Shown: in pieces, positions 1 through 10,402 of the stretch
Position numbering within the stretch: the stretch's first letter is position 1
Layout: each line of letters starts with the position of its first letter
Origin: Monarcha castaneiventris obscurior
Taxonomy: Eukaryota > Chordata > Aves > Passeriformes > Monarchidae
Assembly: GCA_026261815.1 (NCBI GenBank)
Contig: JAMPIT010000493.1
Location: 9,937,501 to 10,001,500 of the forward strand
Direction: 5' to 3'
DNA: 64,000 nt
Notes under the pieces: generated by a model
The model's input: only the letters and a program-made list of their open reading frames with translations
What the model was told of the DNA's origin: nothing
Database searches by the model: none
Program-made: the position numbers and the translations under genes

Positions 1-154
1 AACCCTCTGGATGGAACTCGGGAAAGGCTGGGAAAGGCTCCCCATGCCATCCCAAACTCCCTGGAGACGCTGGATTCAGGCTCTGTGTGCTCATCCTTGG
101 GCTGCTCCTCTCCTGCCACTTTCTCACCTGGAGATCACTGGGAAATTCCTGCCT

Positions 155-545
155 TTTTAATACTCTCCCTGCTCATTTTATCTACTTGAATAAATATTAA
201 ATATATGAAATCATTCCAGTGCTATTAGTAATAAATCCACACATTTTGAGAGAGGAGATTTAAGAGGGGGAGTTTTTAATCCAAAATATTTGTGTGAAAA
301 ATCAGGAGGGTTTTTTTACTCTTTCTTTAAAAGCATGGAAACTAAAGCCAGAAAATGTGCAATTTAAAAAACAAAAGGGAGGGATTAATAAAGCAAAAAC
401 TCTCCCTCTTTGCTTTTTGGGGTGGGAATTAAGAGGTGTTATTTGAGGCCTGATCGAGTGAAGTAACAGAGAAAGAATCAACCAAACTGGGGGGCATTTC
501 CACCTGATATTTTTAATATAAAAATGTGAAATCCTAAAATGGACC
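155..545. promoter_or_regulatory. Candidate conserved non-coding segment, about 45 kb upstream of SOX9
   Basis: AT-rich, non-repetitive, complex sequence without open frames, set between GC-rich stretches, as vertebrate developmental enhancers often look. No alignment could be run, so conservation is a guess from composition. Confidence 0.25.
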
Positions 546-1059
546 CTAAAGAAGATTTCTATTCCTTCAGAATTTCCCTCCTACCTGTTGCCAGCGTTGC
601 TGCAGGGAGTGTCATCCCCTGGCAAGCGTTGGAATCCCATCATTTGAAATCAGGTGGAATTTCGAGGAGGGAGGGGAAATGTGGGAAGAGGATTCCCATC
701 TGCTGAGAGCTGGACCAACGTTTCCCCACCGAGAACTTCTCATTCTTGGAAGTTTCTCCTTCCTAAACAAACAAAGCCAATTAATTCAGGACCACTTTTG
801 TCCCAAAATCACCCCCCAGCACCATCAACAACATTTTGCTTCACACATTCCTTCATTTATGAGTTCACCTGGGAGGATGAGTCTGAATTTCCAGCCTTCC
901 TCTTCCATGGCCATCCATCAGGTTTTCCATAGGTTTTTTCGTGGTTCAAGCTGCTTTGTTGCCCTTCCAGCTGCTGCCTCCCCTCCTCATGGCTCTGGAA
1001 TCATCCTTCCCTGGGGTAGGAGCCTCTGTTCCATGTGGAGAAGGAAGGATCGTGCACCT

Positions 1060-1460
1060 AATCTCAGTTAATTCAATTAAAACCAGCTCCTGCTCTTTGA
1101 AGCTGCCAGCAGAGCTCACGGGAGGAGAAGAGCAAAGAAAAATGTGCAAGAGAAACACGAAAAAAAAGAAAAGATATTGAGAGGGAAGGAGATGCTGAAT
1201 GGCAAAAAGGGAGTTAATGAGAGCCAGAAACACCAGTTGGAGAAATGTTGATTTTATTTAGCATTAATTGCAGGAAAGAGCCTGTAAAGTGTGGTAAAAA
1301 ATTATTAAGTACCACTCTGCAATGCCAGCGTTGTGCCAGCCATCCCCACGAAACAGGTGTATTATTCCTAGTTCCCAAGGTATAAATAAATAATTGCTTT
1401 TCCACATCTTTTTTTTTTTTTTTATGATGGCATTTCATTATTTTTTACTGCCATATTGTT
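1060..1460. promoter_or_regulatory. Candidate conserved non-coding segment
   Basis: Unique sequence rich in homeodomain-type words (AGTTAATTCAATTAAAA, TTAGCATTAATTGCAGG) with moderate GC. It ends in a T run at 1411-1423. Function is inferred from appearance only. Confidence 0.25.
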
Positions 1461-2479
1461 ATGGCTCCAGCTCCAATCCCAGAGCGGATTTGGGATCGGA
1501 TTTGGGAACACGTGTGCCTGTGCACCTAGGGATGTGTCCGTGGGCTGGCACGGGGCAGCAGGGACTGAAGGACGTGGCTCAGGTGGAAGCTGTGTCCTAC
1601 AGGGCATTCCAGTCCCCTTTCCTCAGGGAGGGATTGCCCCAGGATGGGATTTTTGGGAGATCCCACCAGCATCGCCTCAGCCCGGTTATTTGGATGGCAG
1701 GGATGCAGAGCTGGGGTTTCTGTAACTCCTGTTTACGTGTTTTGGGATCAGAAAAAGAAAATAAACCCTGGATTCCACCCCAGTTTTCGTTTTCCCCTCA
1801 TGAGCTGCCCAGGATTGTTCCATCAAGGCTCCCACATGGAGCCACAACCAAGGACAGATCCCGTTTTTCCTGGGCAATGTTTGTATCAGATTTTGGGTTG
1901 TTTTACCCAGCCTCTCACCCCTCCCAAGGAGACTCAGCAGGGAGATAAGCCCCGGATGCATTTTCCTCGCAAAGCCTCGCTCCAGATGAGGCCACCAAAG
2001 ACGCCGAGGGAAGCAATGATTCCCTGGAAACGCCTCAGTCCAAGCTGTGACCTGGAACCGTGGGCTCTGCAAATACCCATAAATCTCCAGCTCCCATCCA
2101 AACCTCTGCAAGGTTCAGTGCAAACAGCAGAACTGCCAGGGAATCCAAGCTGAGCTTTAATCCAGCCCCGCGCTGATTTATGGCCTCAGGTGGAAACCGT
2201 GGAACACGACGGCTCCAGCCCCAAACCCGAGGGTGGGTGGTGGCCCCAGCCCAGGGGTGGCTTTGTGGTGCTGAAGACCTGGGACAGCCAGGACACGGCC
2301 CAAAACCACCCCAGCAAGCTCTGCATGCCTTGGTCACCTACCAAAATATCATCACAGACAGTAGGACACACAATTATTTATTCCTGCCTAAAAAAGAGAG
2401 GAAAGAGGGAATGTTTCAGTCCCAGAAATCCAATTTTTCTGCTCTCTGCTGGCAAAGCTCCCCCCAGCCAGAAGCTGGG

Positions 2480-2745
2480 ATCATCATCCCTACAGAGCAT
2501 TAACGAGGCTGTTCCCTCTCCTTTCCCTGATCCTCATTATCTATACCTTAGCTTGGGAAAATAAATCACATGATAATAATTAGGGTAAGATCCCAGGTGA
2601 CACGGCCAAGATGATTTCTGACCGGCCAAGGTGCCGCTGCTGCACATCCCTGGGAGCATCCAGATAACCATTCCCATTCAGGCCTGGAATTCTGAGTTTC
2701 TTTAATGAGTTTAGCTGAGAAATTGATGGGTGAGGGAGGAGATTT
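2480..2745. promoter_or_regulatory. Candidate conserved non-coding segment
   Basis: Non-repetitive segment with AATCACATGATAATAATTAG, GACCGGCCAAGGTGCCG and TTCTTTAATGAGTTTAGC. It lies just before the 186-bp duplication. Confidence 0.25.
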
Positions 2746-2954
2746 CTGCAGGGGGATGCACGGCGGGGCAGCCACAAAGAGCCGCTCAGCCTCACAGCTG
2801 GAACATCTGCATCCCATCCCCGTGCCAATTCCTCTTTTTTCCAAGACTTTCCACACCCCCTCCACGTGCACGTAAATCTGCAAAGGGAAACACAGCACCA
2901 GGAGTTGTGAGCAGAAAGGTGACCCCAGGCACCCCGTTAGGGCAGCACCTGCAA

Positions 2955-3345
2955 CGCGTGACTGCTCCAGCCCAAACTCCCCTCGTGGCCCAGGCTCCCT
3001 CTGGATCTACCAATGGCTCTGAGCTAATAAACCACAAAGGAGACTGTTCACAACGCCCTGGAGGGGTTTGGGTCACGAAGGATTGAGAAATGGGCACTTG
3101 GATGGAGATTTTGGGGGGTGGAGAAGGTGACTCTGGGTGTGCGGTGGCTGCTCCAGCCCAAACTCCCCTCGTGGCCCAGGCTCCCTCTGGATCTACCAGC
3201 AGCCCTGAGCCAATAAACCACAAAGGAGACTGTTCACAACCCCTTGGAGGGGTTTGGGTCACGAAAAAAACACAAAAAAACCGGATTGAGAAATGGGCAC
3301 TTGGATGGAGATTTTGGGGGGTGGAGAAGGTGATGCTGGGTGTGC
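2955..3345. repeat. Tandem duplication, about 186-bp unit, 2 copies
   Basis: The word GCTCCAGCCCAAACTCCCCT starts at 2964 and again at 3150. It is followed in both copies by near-identical sequence through the GGGCACTTGGATGGAGATTT part. The second copy carries an extra A-rich insertion near 3261-3282. This is a young, high-identity duplication with no coding content. Confidence 0.9.
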
Positions 3346-3561
3346 AGCAGCCCCGGTGGCTCAGAGCAGCCAGGGCTGGTGGGAAGGGCAGAGGTTGTGT
3401 CAGGACGGGGATTCCGAGAGGAATTGGGGTGCCAGGGATGGCACAAACTGAATTTCTCCTTCCTGCCTGAAGCAGAATCACAAACTCTCATTCCAAGCAT
3501 TCGTGCCACGGTTTTCTCCCACTTCATGCTGAAGGGGAGCGACCACTCAAATCTCAGAAAA

Positions 3562-3750
3562 CAAATCATAAAATCATTCCAGTTGGAAAAGCCCTTCAAG
3601 GCCGTGGAGTCCAACAGTCCCCCAGCACTGCCAAGGCCACCATTAAACCACATCCCCAAGTGCCACATCTGCATCTAAATCCCTCCACAGATGGGGACTC
3701 CTCCATGCCCAGGGCAGCCCCTTCCAATGCCTGAATCCTGCACCTGGCAC
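3562..3750 (-). mobile_element. CR1 LINE 3'-end fragment
   Basis: Read on the + strand it shows the reverse complement of a CR1 3' end: AATCATTCCAGTTGGAAAAG, then GGAGTCCAACAGTC, then CCACATCCCCAAGTGCCAC, and GGACTCCTCCATGCCCAGGG. CR1 is the dominant LINE of bird genomes, and 5'-truncated copies such as this are typical and inactive. Confidence 0.8.
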
Positions 3751-5416
3751 TGGGTCCTAAAGCCAATATTCCAGGATTTTCCACGGATTCTGAGTGCATC
3801 ACCACCTAAGGATCTAGACAGATACAGCCTAAAGCTGAAAAAGCTTTTCCAACTTTCCCCCCGTCCCTGCTGGGTGCTGTCCCTGCCTTCAGGTGGAGAT
3901 GCTCAGAAAAACATCTCCGATGCTGCATGGGTTTAATTCGCAGCAGAAGTAAGAAATTCATCACTTTATACCAAAAAAAGCTCTGCAGGCAGACAGAACC
4001 TAAGGCAGCCTCCTGATTTTTCACGGATTTCTCATCCCTGAGACAGCAAGTGTTACATGGACACAAAAAAGCTGCTTGTCCCCAGATCTTGTTAAAGCCT
4101 GACATGTCCATCCTAATCCAATCAAGCTTTGTCACAAAAATAATCCAGAGCTTTCATTCCCCCCTCTCCACCAGAGCAAACCCAGAGAGACTCCAGCTCT
4201 CCTCGGAGGAAAAAACCAACCCTGCACTGAAAGGGTTTGTGCAGGACCCACCTTGTAAAAGAAATGAGATTAGTAACGAGGTTTTTACCTCTTTTTTTTT
4301 TTCCTTTTTTTTTTTTTTTGCAATTCCAAGTGAAAGCAGGAGTGTGACGAGGACCTGGGAGTGCGTGTGCCATGGAATATTCCTGCAGCACTCGGGGCTG
4401 TGGTTTATTTTACTGCTGGTGACTAGTTCAAGGCACATTTAGTCAATAAATATGAGATATGAGGTCACCCCGCCATGGAGCTGTTACCCTGTCTGCCTCT
4501 CTCACAGCTGGGCAGTAACCTTTTAACTGGCGTCTGCCTCGGTGGGGAGTCTCCATAAAAACAGGGCCAGGATCCATTGGTCGTGGTGGGGGATCAAGGC
4601 TTGAGAGCACCACGGAGCTGAGTGGGAGAGAGGCAGAGCTCAGGGCTTGGCTCTGCCTTTCCTTTCCCGGTTTTCCAGCCTGAGCTGCCCCATGGATACA
4701 GGGAATGGAGCAGCACATCCCACATCCCATCGTTTCACAGGCGGTTTCCTTGTCTTTCACACAGAAATGGGCCAAAAGACAAATTCCCTCCTGATTCCAA
4801 CCTTACAGAGCAAACCTGAATCGAATATTTCCAAGGGGAATTGTTCTTTTCTTTTTACATAAATTAAACTTACCTTAAAAGTTAATTCTCCTTTTTCCAA
4901 GCAGCTTTTCCTCGCTGCCTCTGCTTTGGGATGAGGACGACGCTTCCCTGGTTTCTGAGCTGGCCACCAAATCTTGTTAAGAGGGAGCATCCCTGACTCC
5001 AACGCCAAACCTTCACCCCAGAGTGCATTTGCAAGAGCAAATTTTCCATTAATGTCCCGAGGAAAACTAGGAATAGGCAGTGCACAGTGGTCCCGATAAA
5101 ACCGGGAATGTCTGGTGCATCCTCAGCTCTGCCCCTGCCCTGATTTGAAAGGCCCAAGGGATCTCCAGGAGTTGTTTCTGTGCCCATCCTGGTGCCATCC
5201 ATCCCTGCCACGGTCCCTCCGAGGCCTCCAGAGCTGGTGGCCGCCGTCCCCAAGTGGGGCTGAGTGTGGGCAGGGAGCTGGGCCCAGTCCGGGTGTCCTG
5301 GGACCGACCAGGAACGGAATGTGGGAGCAGATATGGTGGGAAGAGCCAGGGAACAGAGAGGCAAAGCAGGAGGGAGAGGCCAGGGTGGGGAACCAGCTCT
5401 GGACCAGACTCTACTG
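3751..5416. other. Intergenic, no gene recognised
   Basis: Unique-looking non-coding sequence with two T runs at 4290-4319 and a moderately AT-rich stretch at 3940-4460. Open frames are short and without domains. Confidence 0.6.
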
Positions 5417-5615
5417 CTTTACACCAGCTTTACACCAGCTTTACACCAGCTTTGCACCAGCTTTACACCAGCTTTACACCAGCTTTGCACCAGCTTTACA
5501 CCAGCTTTGCACCAGCTTTGCACCAGCTTTGCACCAGCTTTACACCAGCTTTGCACCAGCTTTGCACCAGCTTTACACCAGCTTTGCACCAGCTTTACAC
5601 CAGCTTTGCACCAGC
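5417..5615. repeat. 11-bp minisatellite (TTTRCACCAGC), about 18 copies
   Basis: Eighteen nearly perfect copies of TTTACACCAGC or TTTGCACCAGC. Only the fourth base varies (A or G). All three + frames stay open and read the same 11-residue repeat (LHQLYTSFAPA type), which explains long open frames here. Nothing suggests expression. Confidence 0.95.
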
Positions 5616-5997
5616 TCTGCCCAGTGTGCTGGGACCTCAGCTGGCCTCATCCTCCCCTGCAAGCCCAGGGAAGCTGCTCCACCACAGCCCCTTGCAGGCA
5701 TTGCACAGACTCTCCAAGGGAAGAGCCAGGAAAGAGGAGCCTGGAGCTGCTGCCAGGGCCAGGCCAGGGCTGGGGCAGTGCCCGGCTCCTGCCCTTGGGC
5801 AGCCGGGAATCCCAGCCTGGCTCTCCCTCCCTGGCGCCAGGACACGAGGCCGGCTCCTCCCAGCTCCACTGGAGCCTCCAAAGTGAGAACCTCTCCTGGT
5901 GCCTCTCCTGGAACCTCTCTCAGCTGCCTTTTATGGGGCTATAAAACCACGAGGTCATGGATGAGGCCGGCAGAGGTTGGCCGGCATCGGAATCTGC

Positions 5998-6410
5998 CAC
6001 CTCCATCCCATCTCCATCCCACTCCCATCCCACCTTCATCCCATCCCATCCCAGTTCCCTCCATCCCACCTTCATTCCATCCCACCTGCCTCCATCCCAG
6101 CTCCACCCCACCTCCATCCCACCTCCATCCCACTTCCATCCCACCTTCATTCCATCCCATCCCATCCCATCTCCATCCCACCTCCCTCCACCCCAGCTCC
6201 CTCCATCCCACTCCCATCCCACCTTCATCCCATCCCATCCCATCCCATCCCATCCCATCCCATCCCATCCCATCCCATCCCACCTCCCTCCCACCTCCCT
6301 CCATCCCAGCTCCATCCCACTCCCACCCCACCTTCATTCCATCCCATCCCACCTCCTTCCATCCCAGCTCCACCCCACTCCCATCCCACCTCCATCCCAT
6401 CCCCAGAACC
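5998..6410. repeat. CCATC-type degenerate minisatellite
   Basis: About 400 bases built from CATCCCACCTC and CCATCCCAT variants, with a pure CCATC run at about 6230-6282. All frames are open in both directions and translate as Pro/Ser/His-rich or Gly/Trp/Met-rich repeats, so predicted proteins here are spurious. Confidence 0.92.
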
Positions 6411-9111
6411 CCCACAGGACCAGGCTCCTCGGACAGACACGTGCACGTGGAAAGGTGGAATTGCAGCAGTGCCTGAGCAGAACGGGAGGAACAAGGCAAT
6501 AAAACCTCCCAAATTTGGAGCCCTCCACCCTGGTGATGCTCAGAGGCCCAAACCACCCCTGCACCACCCACATCAGCTGAACACACACCCCCAAACCCTC
6601 CCCAGCACCCACCTGCACCCCCCCAGCCCCACACCTTTATCAGACCCCGTAATGAGGTGGCCACTGGTAATGCTGGGCCCAGGGACAAGAACAACACGAA
6701 GCAGCCCTGCTCCCACCCACTGAGAACAGCGAGTGTGTCACCCTCCTCTGTGTCATGCCTTTAAAAACACCTCTAAAATGATCTCTTTTTTTCTTTCTTC
6801 CTTTTTTTTTTTTTTCCCTTTTCTTTCCCTATTTATTTATATTTTTGAAGGCCTGACTCGGCCAGGTGGAAAAAGTTTGCATCAGAGCCCGGAGCTGAGG
6901 ACGGTGACGGGCGTCTTCTGGTCTGACGTGAAACGGGAGGAAAAGGGGGGAAAAAAAGGAAACTTTGCAATTCCATGTGCTTTGCCCAGAGGTGTGGCCA
7001 CCAGCATGGCCCAGGCTGAGCCCAAACCACACAGACAGATCCTCAGGGAGGTGCTTCCAGTGGGAACACACAAACAGGGACAGCCGCAGCCGGGATTTTA
7101 TGGGAGCAGAGGGATCAGGAGTTAATTGAAAGGCTAAAGAAGAACTCAGTCCTCCTGAGGGCTTCCACTCCGGGTTGGTCACTTTGCCCAAAGCTGTGTG
7201 AGGAGTTGGCAGCTGCGGGTGACAGCGTTTGATCCCATTTGGGATCCACAGGTTGATGCAGGGAGTTTGGGATCGGCTCCAGAGGGATTGGTGGGGGGGG
7301 CCCAGCCCCACCAGCAGGAGGGGGAAGCTGCATCAGCCTCAAGCAACCCAGCACCACCCTGAGGTCCATCCTTCCACATTTCCCAGCCTTCCACATTTCC
7401 CACCCTTTCCCATTTCCTACCCTCTCGCTGGCTCCAATCCCATTTTTCCCTTCCCAAAAAAACAAGCCTTGAGGTTGCGTTGAAATCCTGGATGCGCACA
7501 GCTCCAGCCTAAAGCATCCCCAAAGGGAAGCAGCAGGAGCAAGGTTTGTTTGGAGAAGAGCCAGGAGCAAACAAGGAAGAGCTGGGATCACAGGCACATG
7601 GGGAATTTTGCCGGCCGAGGATCGGGAATCCGTAGGCTGGGAAACAACGGAAGAGCGGGAGAGAGAAACAAACAATTTGGGGTAAAATAAAAGCTGAATC
7701 CTTCTACGTTCCCCTTGTCTGCCCTACCAGCCTTGCCAAAATCACTTTAAATTCACCATTTTGAAGGATAACTGCACTTTAACAGGGCCCTCTTCACAGG
7801 ATGAGTTGGAGCAGTGGAGCCAGGTCTGTGCGGCTGGGGAGGTTTCATTCCCATTCCCTTGAAATTCCTGGTGCCCTTCTGGAGCAAATTTTTCCTTCCT
7901 AAACAACCCAAAAATCACTGGAGTTTCTAGATTTTGTATTTAATTTAATTTATAAACTTGCCCAGAATTAATCCCCTATTTTTTCGCCTTTTCCTTCCGC
8001 ACATGTTCAAGATTCCCAGAAAATTTGGTATTTTCTCCCTTTCTTCATCCCATTCCTCATCTCTTTGGGCTTCTGCCCATCATTCCCACCAACACTGATC
8101 TGCCCGGAACAGGAATACCCTTCCCTCTGTGGATGCTGTAGAAAACACACTTGAAATTTATGGCTGGGACAAAACCAGCTCCAATTATCACATTTCGGGT
8201 TTGGGTTTTGAGGTTTGGTCGGGTTTTTTCAGTCGGACAAAAGCAGAGCCACACAAGAACCACCTAAAAGCACTTGAGCGGTGCTGGAGCGTTCGTGTCA
8301 CCGCGTGGGACGTGCCAAGCCACAGGAGATGTGACACAGCCACAGCTGCATTCCCATGGAAACTCAGCCCTGAACCCTCCGGAGCTGTGGCTGGATCCCA
8401 GCCCCACCAAACACTAAAATTCCCAAATTCAACACTGTTTTGTCTTGCCCAACACAGAACATCAAAAGCTGGACACTTTTGTTCCTGCCATCCCCTCAGG
8501 CTAATTTCATCCTGCAGGAAAATGGATTTGGAGCCTATTTTTGAGTCGTTTTCCGGGATGGGAAGAGGATAATAACAACGCAAAGGGAAGCCCTGGGCTT
8601 TAAATCTCACCCCTTCATTTCTTTCCCTTCTCGCTTCTCCCACAGCAGCAGCCAGGGACACCAAATCCGATTGCTTGGGAAAACCAATGGAATTGTGCCA
8701 CCAGCTCCACGCTGTGGCTTTGTGGAGGTTCAGTGGCCGAGCTAATTCGGGGCCTTTTCCTGTTTTCCTACGGCAGGTAGAGGAGCGAGGGAACTGCTGG
8801 GAATTCGAGCTGCTCCAGCAGCTCCCGGGCTGGCACATTTGGGGTGACACACCCAGCTCCAGCCTGGCTAATGCCAAGCCCAGAGCTGTTTGCCTGCTGC
8901 TGGCTGGGAGCTTCTCCAGCCTTTAGAATTCCACGATCCCTCTGGGAGGCAGCACAAAGGCCCAGGGGGATCCCACAGGAGCCAAGGGGTGGGGTTTGAT
9001 CCATGTGGAGCTTCCAGGGGCATCCCTGGCGTGGCTCAGCTCAGAAACCCACCCTGTGCTGCTTCCTCCTGATCCCGGGGCAGCGGCTCTGGGATTATTC
9101 CCCAAAAACCA
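6411..9111. other. Intergenic, no gene recognised
   Basis: Mixed non-coding sequence apart from the 7.7-8.1 kb candidate. A T run lies at 6800-6816. No CR1 copy or tandem array was recognised. Confidence 0.6.
7670..8060. promoter_or_regulatory. Candidate conserved non-coding segment
   Basis: AT-richer unique sequence between GC-rich segments (TTAAATTCACCATTTTGAAG, TTTGTATTTAATTTAATTTA). No gene or repeat is recognised. Confidence 0.2.
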
Positions 9112-9158
9112 CCATGGGATGTCCTGAGCTGGGAGGGACCCACGAGGATCATAAACGG
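9112..9158 (-). mobile_element. Short CR1-like fragment next to 39-bp array
   Basis: CCATGGGATGTCCTGAGCTG, then GGGACCCACGAGGATCAT, matches the tail region of bird CR1 elements in reverse orientation. It directly abuts the 39-bp minisatellite. Confidence 0.55.
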
Positions 9159-9648
9159 CCCATCCAGGGATCCCAGCTCTGGACCAGGATCCCTGATCCC
9201 ATCCAGGGATCACAGCTCTGGAGCAGGATCCCTGATCCCATCCAGGGATCCCAGCCCTGGAGCAGGATCCCTGATCCCATCCAGGGATCACAGCCCTGGA
9301 GCAGGATCCCTGATCCCATCCAGGGATCCCAGCCCTGGACCGGGATCCCTGATCCCATCCAGGGATCCCAGCCCTGGACCGGGATCCCTGATCCCATCCA
9401 GGGATCCCAGCCCTGGACCAGGATCCCTGATCCCATCCAGGGATCACAGCCCTGGAGCAGGATCCCTGATCCCATCCAGGGATCCCAGCTCTGGACCGGG
9501 ATCCCTGATCCCATCCAGGGATCCCAGCCCTGGACCGGGATCCCTGATCCCATCCAGGGATCACAGCCCTGGACCGGGATCCCTGATCCCATCCAGGGAT
9601 CACAGCTCTGGACCAGGATCCCTGATCCCATCCAGGGATCACAGCCAT
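9159..9648. repeat. 39-bp minisatellite, about 12.5 copies
   Basis: The unit contains GGATCCCTGATCCCATCCAG then GGATC(C/A)CAGC and CCTGGA(C/G)C. Because 39 is a multiple of three, frames on both strands stay open and give 13-residue repeats (DPIQGSQPWTGIP on the +). Variants such as ACCAGG, ACCGGG and AGCAGG are shuffled among units, as in a variable-number repeat. No start context, splice signal or known domain supports coding. Confidence 0.93.
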
Positions 9649-9717
9649 GGTGCTCCCAGCGCCCTGAAATGCAGCAAATCTCCTCAAAGCCTCTGCCAAG
9701 CACACACGAGCCCTTCT

Positions 9718-10190
9718 AAATGCACAGAAATGAATAGAAATGAATAAAAATGGATAGAAATGAATAAAAATCAATAAAAATTAATATAAGTTAATATAAA
9801 TCAATATAAATTAATATAAATTAATGTAAATTAATGTAAATAAATATAAAAAGTATATAACTATAAATAAATATACATAAATATAAATAAAAATTAATGA
9901 AATACAAACGAATATAAATTGATATAAATTGATGTAAATTAACATAACCAAACATAAAAATCTCTATAACTATAAATAAATATGCATAAAAATAAATAGA
10001 AATTAATAAAAATATATATGAAAGAATATAAATTAATATAAATTAATGTAAATTAATGTAAATATAAAAACCTATATAATGATAAAGAAATATACATAAA
10101 AATAAATAGAAATTAATAAATCTAAATCTAAATCTAAAACTAAAACTAAAATTAAATATAAATATATGAAATTATTAAAATATTAAAGTA
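9718..10190. repeat. AT-rich degenerate repeat (AATATAAATTA type)
   Basis: About 470 bases of very low complexity A/T sequence made of AATATAAATTA, AATGAATAAAAATG and AATCTAAATC variants. It leads into the TATAAA array. Confidence 0.9.
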
Positions 10191-10402
10191 TGACTATGAC
10201 TATAACTGTAACTATAACTATAACTATAAATATAACTATAAATATAAATACAACTATAAATATAAATATAAATATAAATATAAATATAAATATAAATATA
10301 AATATAAATATAAATATAAATATAAATATAAATATAAATATAAATATAAATATAAATATAAATATAAATATAAATATAAATACAAATACAAATACAAATA
10401 CG
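10190..10402. repeat. (TATAAA)n microsatellite
   Basis: Starts with CTATAA(C) variants and becomes a pure TATAAA run from about 10256 to 10380 (about 20 units), ending in TACAAA units. The open frames here translate as simple Ile-Tyr or Ile-Asn repeats and are not genes. Confidence 0.95.

Noticed and set aside
5115..6476. 453-codon open frame on the + strand
   Set aside because: It runs through the 11-bp and CCATC repeats; the translation is repeat product and all other frames are open too.
8923..9774. 283-codon open frame on the - strand
   Set aside because: Product of the 39-bp minisatellite, whose length is a multiple of three.
10190..10402. TATAAA words as promoters
   Set aside because: They are units of a microsatellite.
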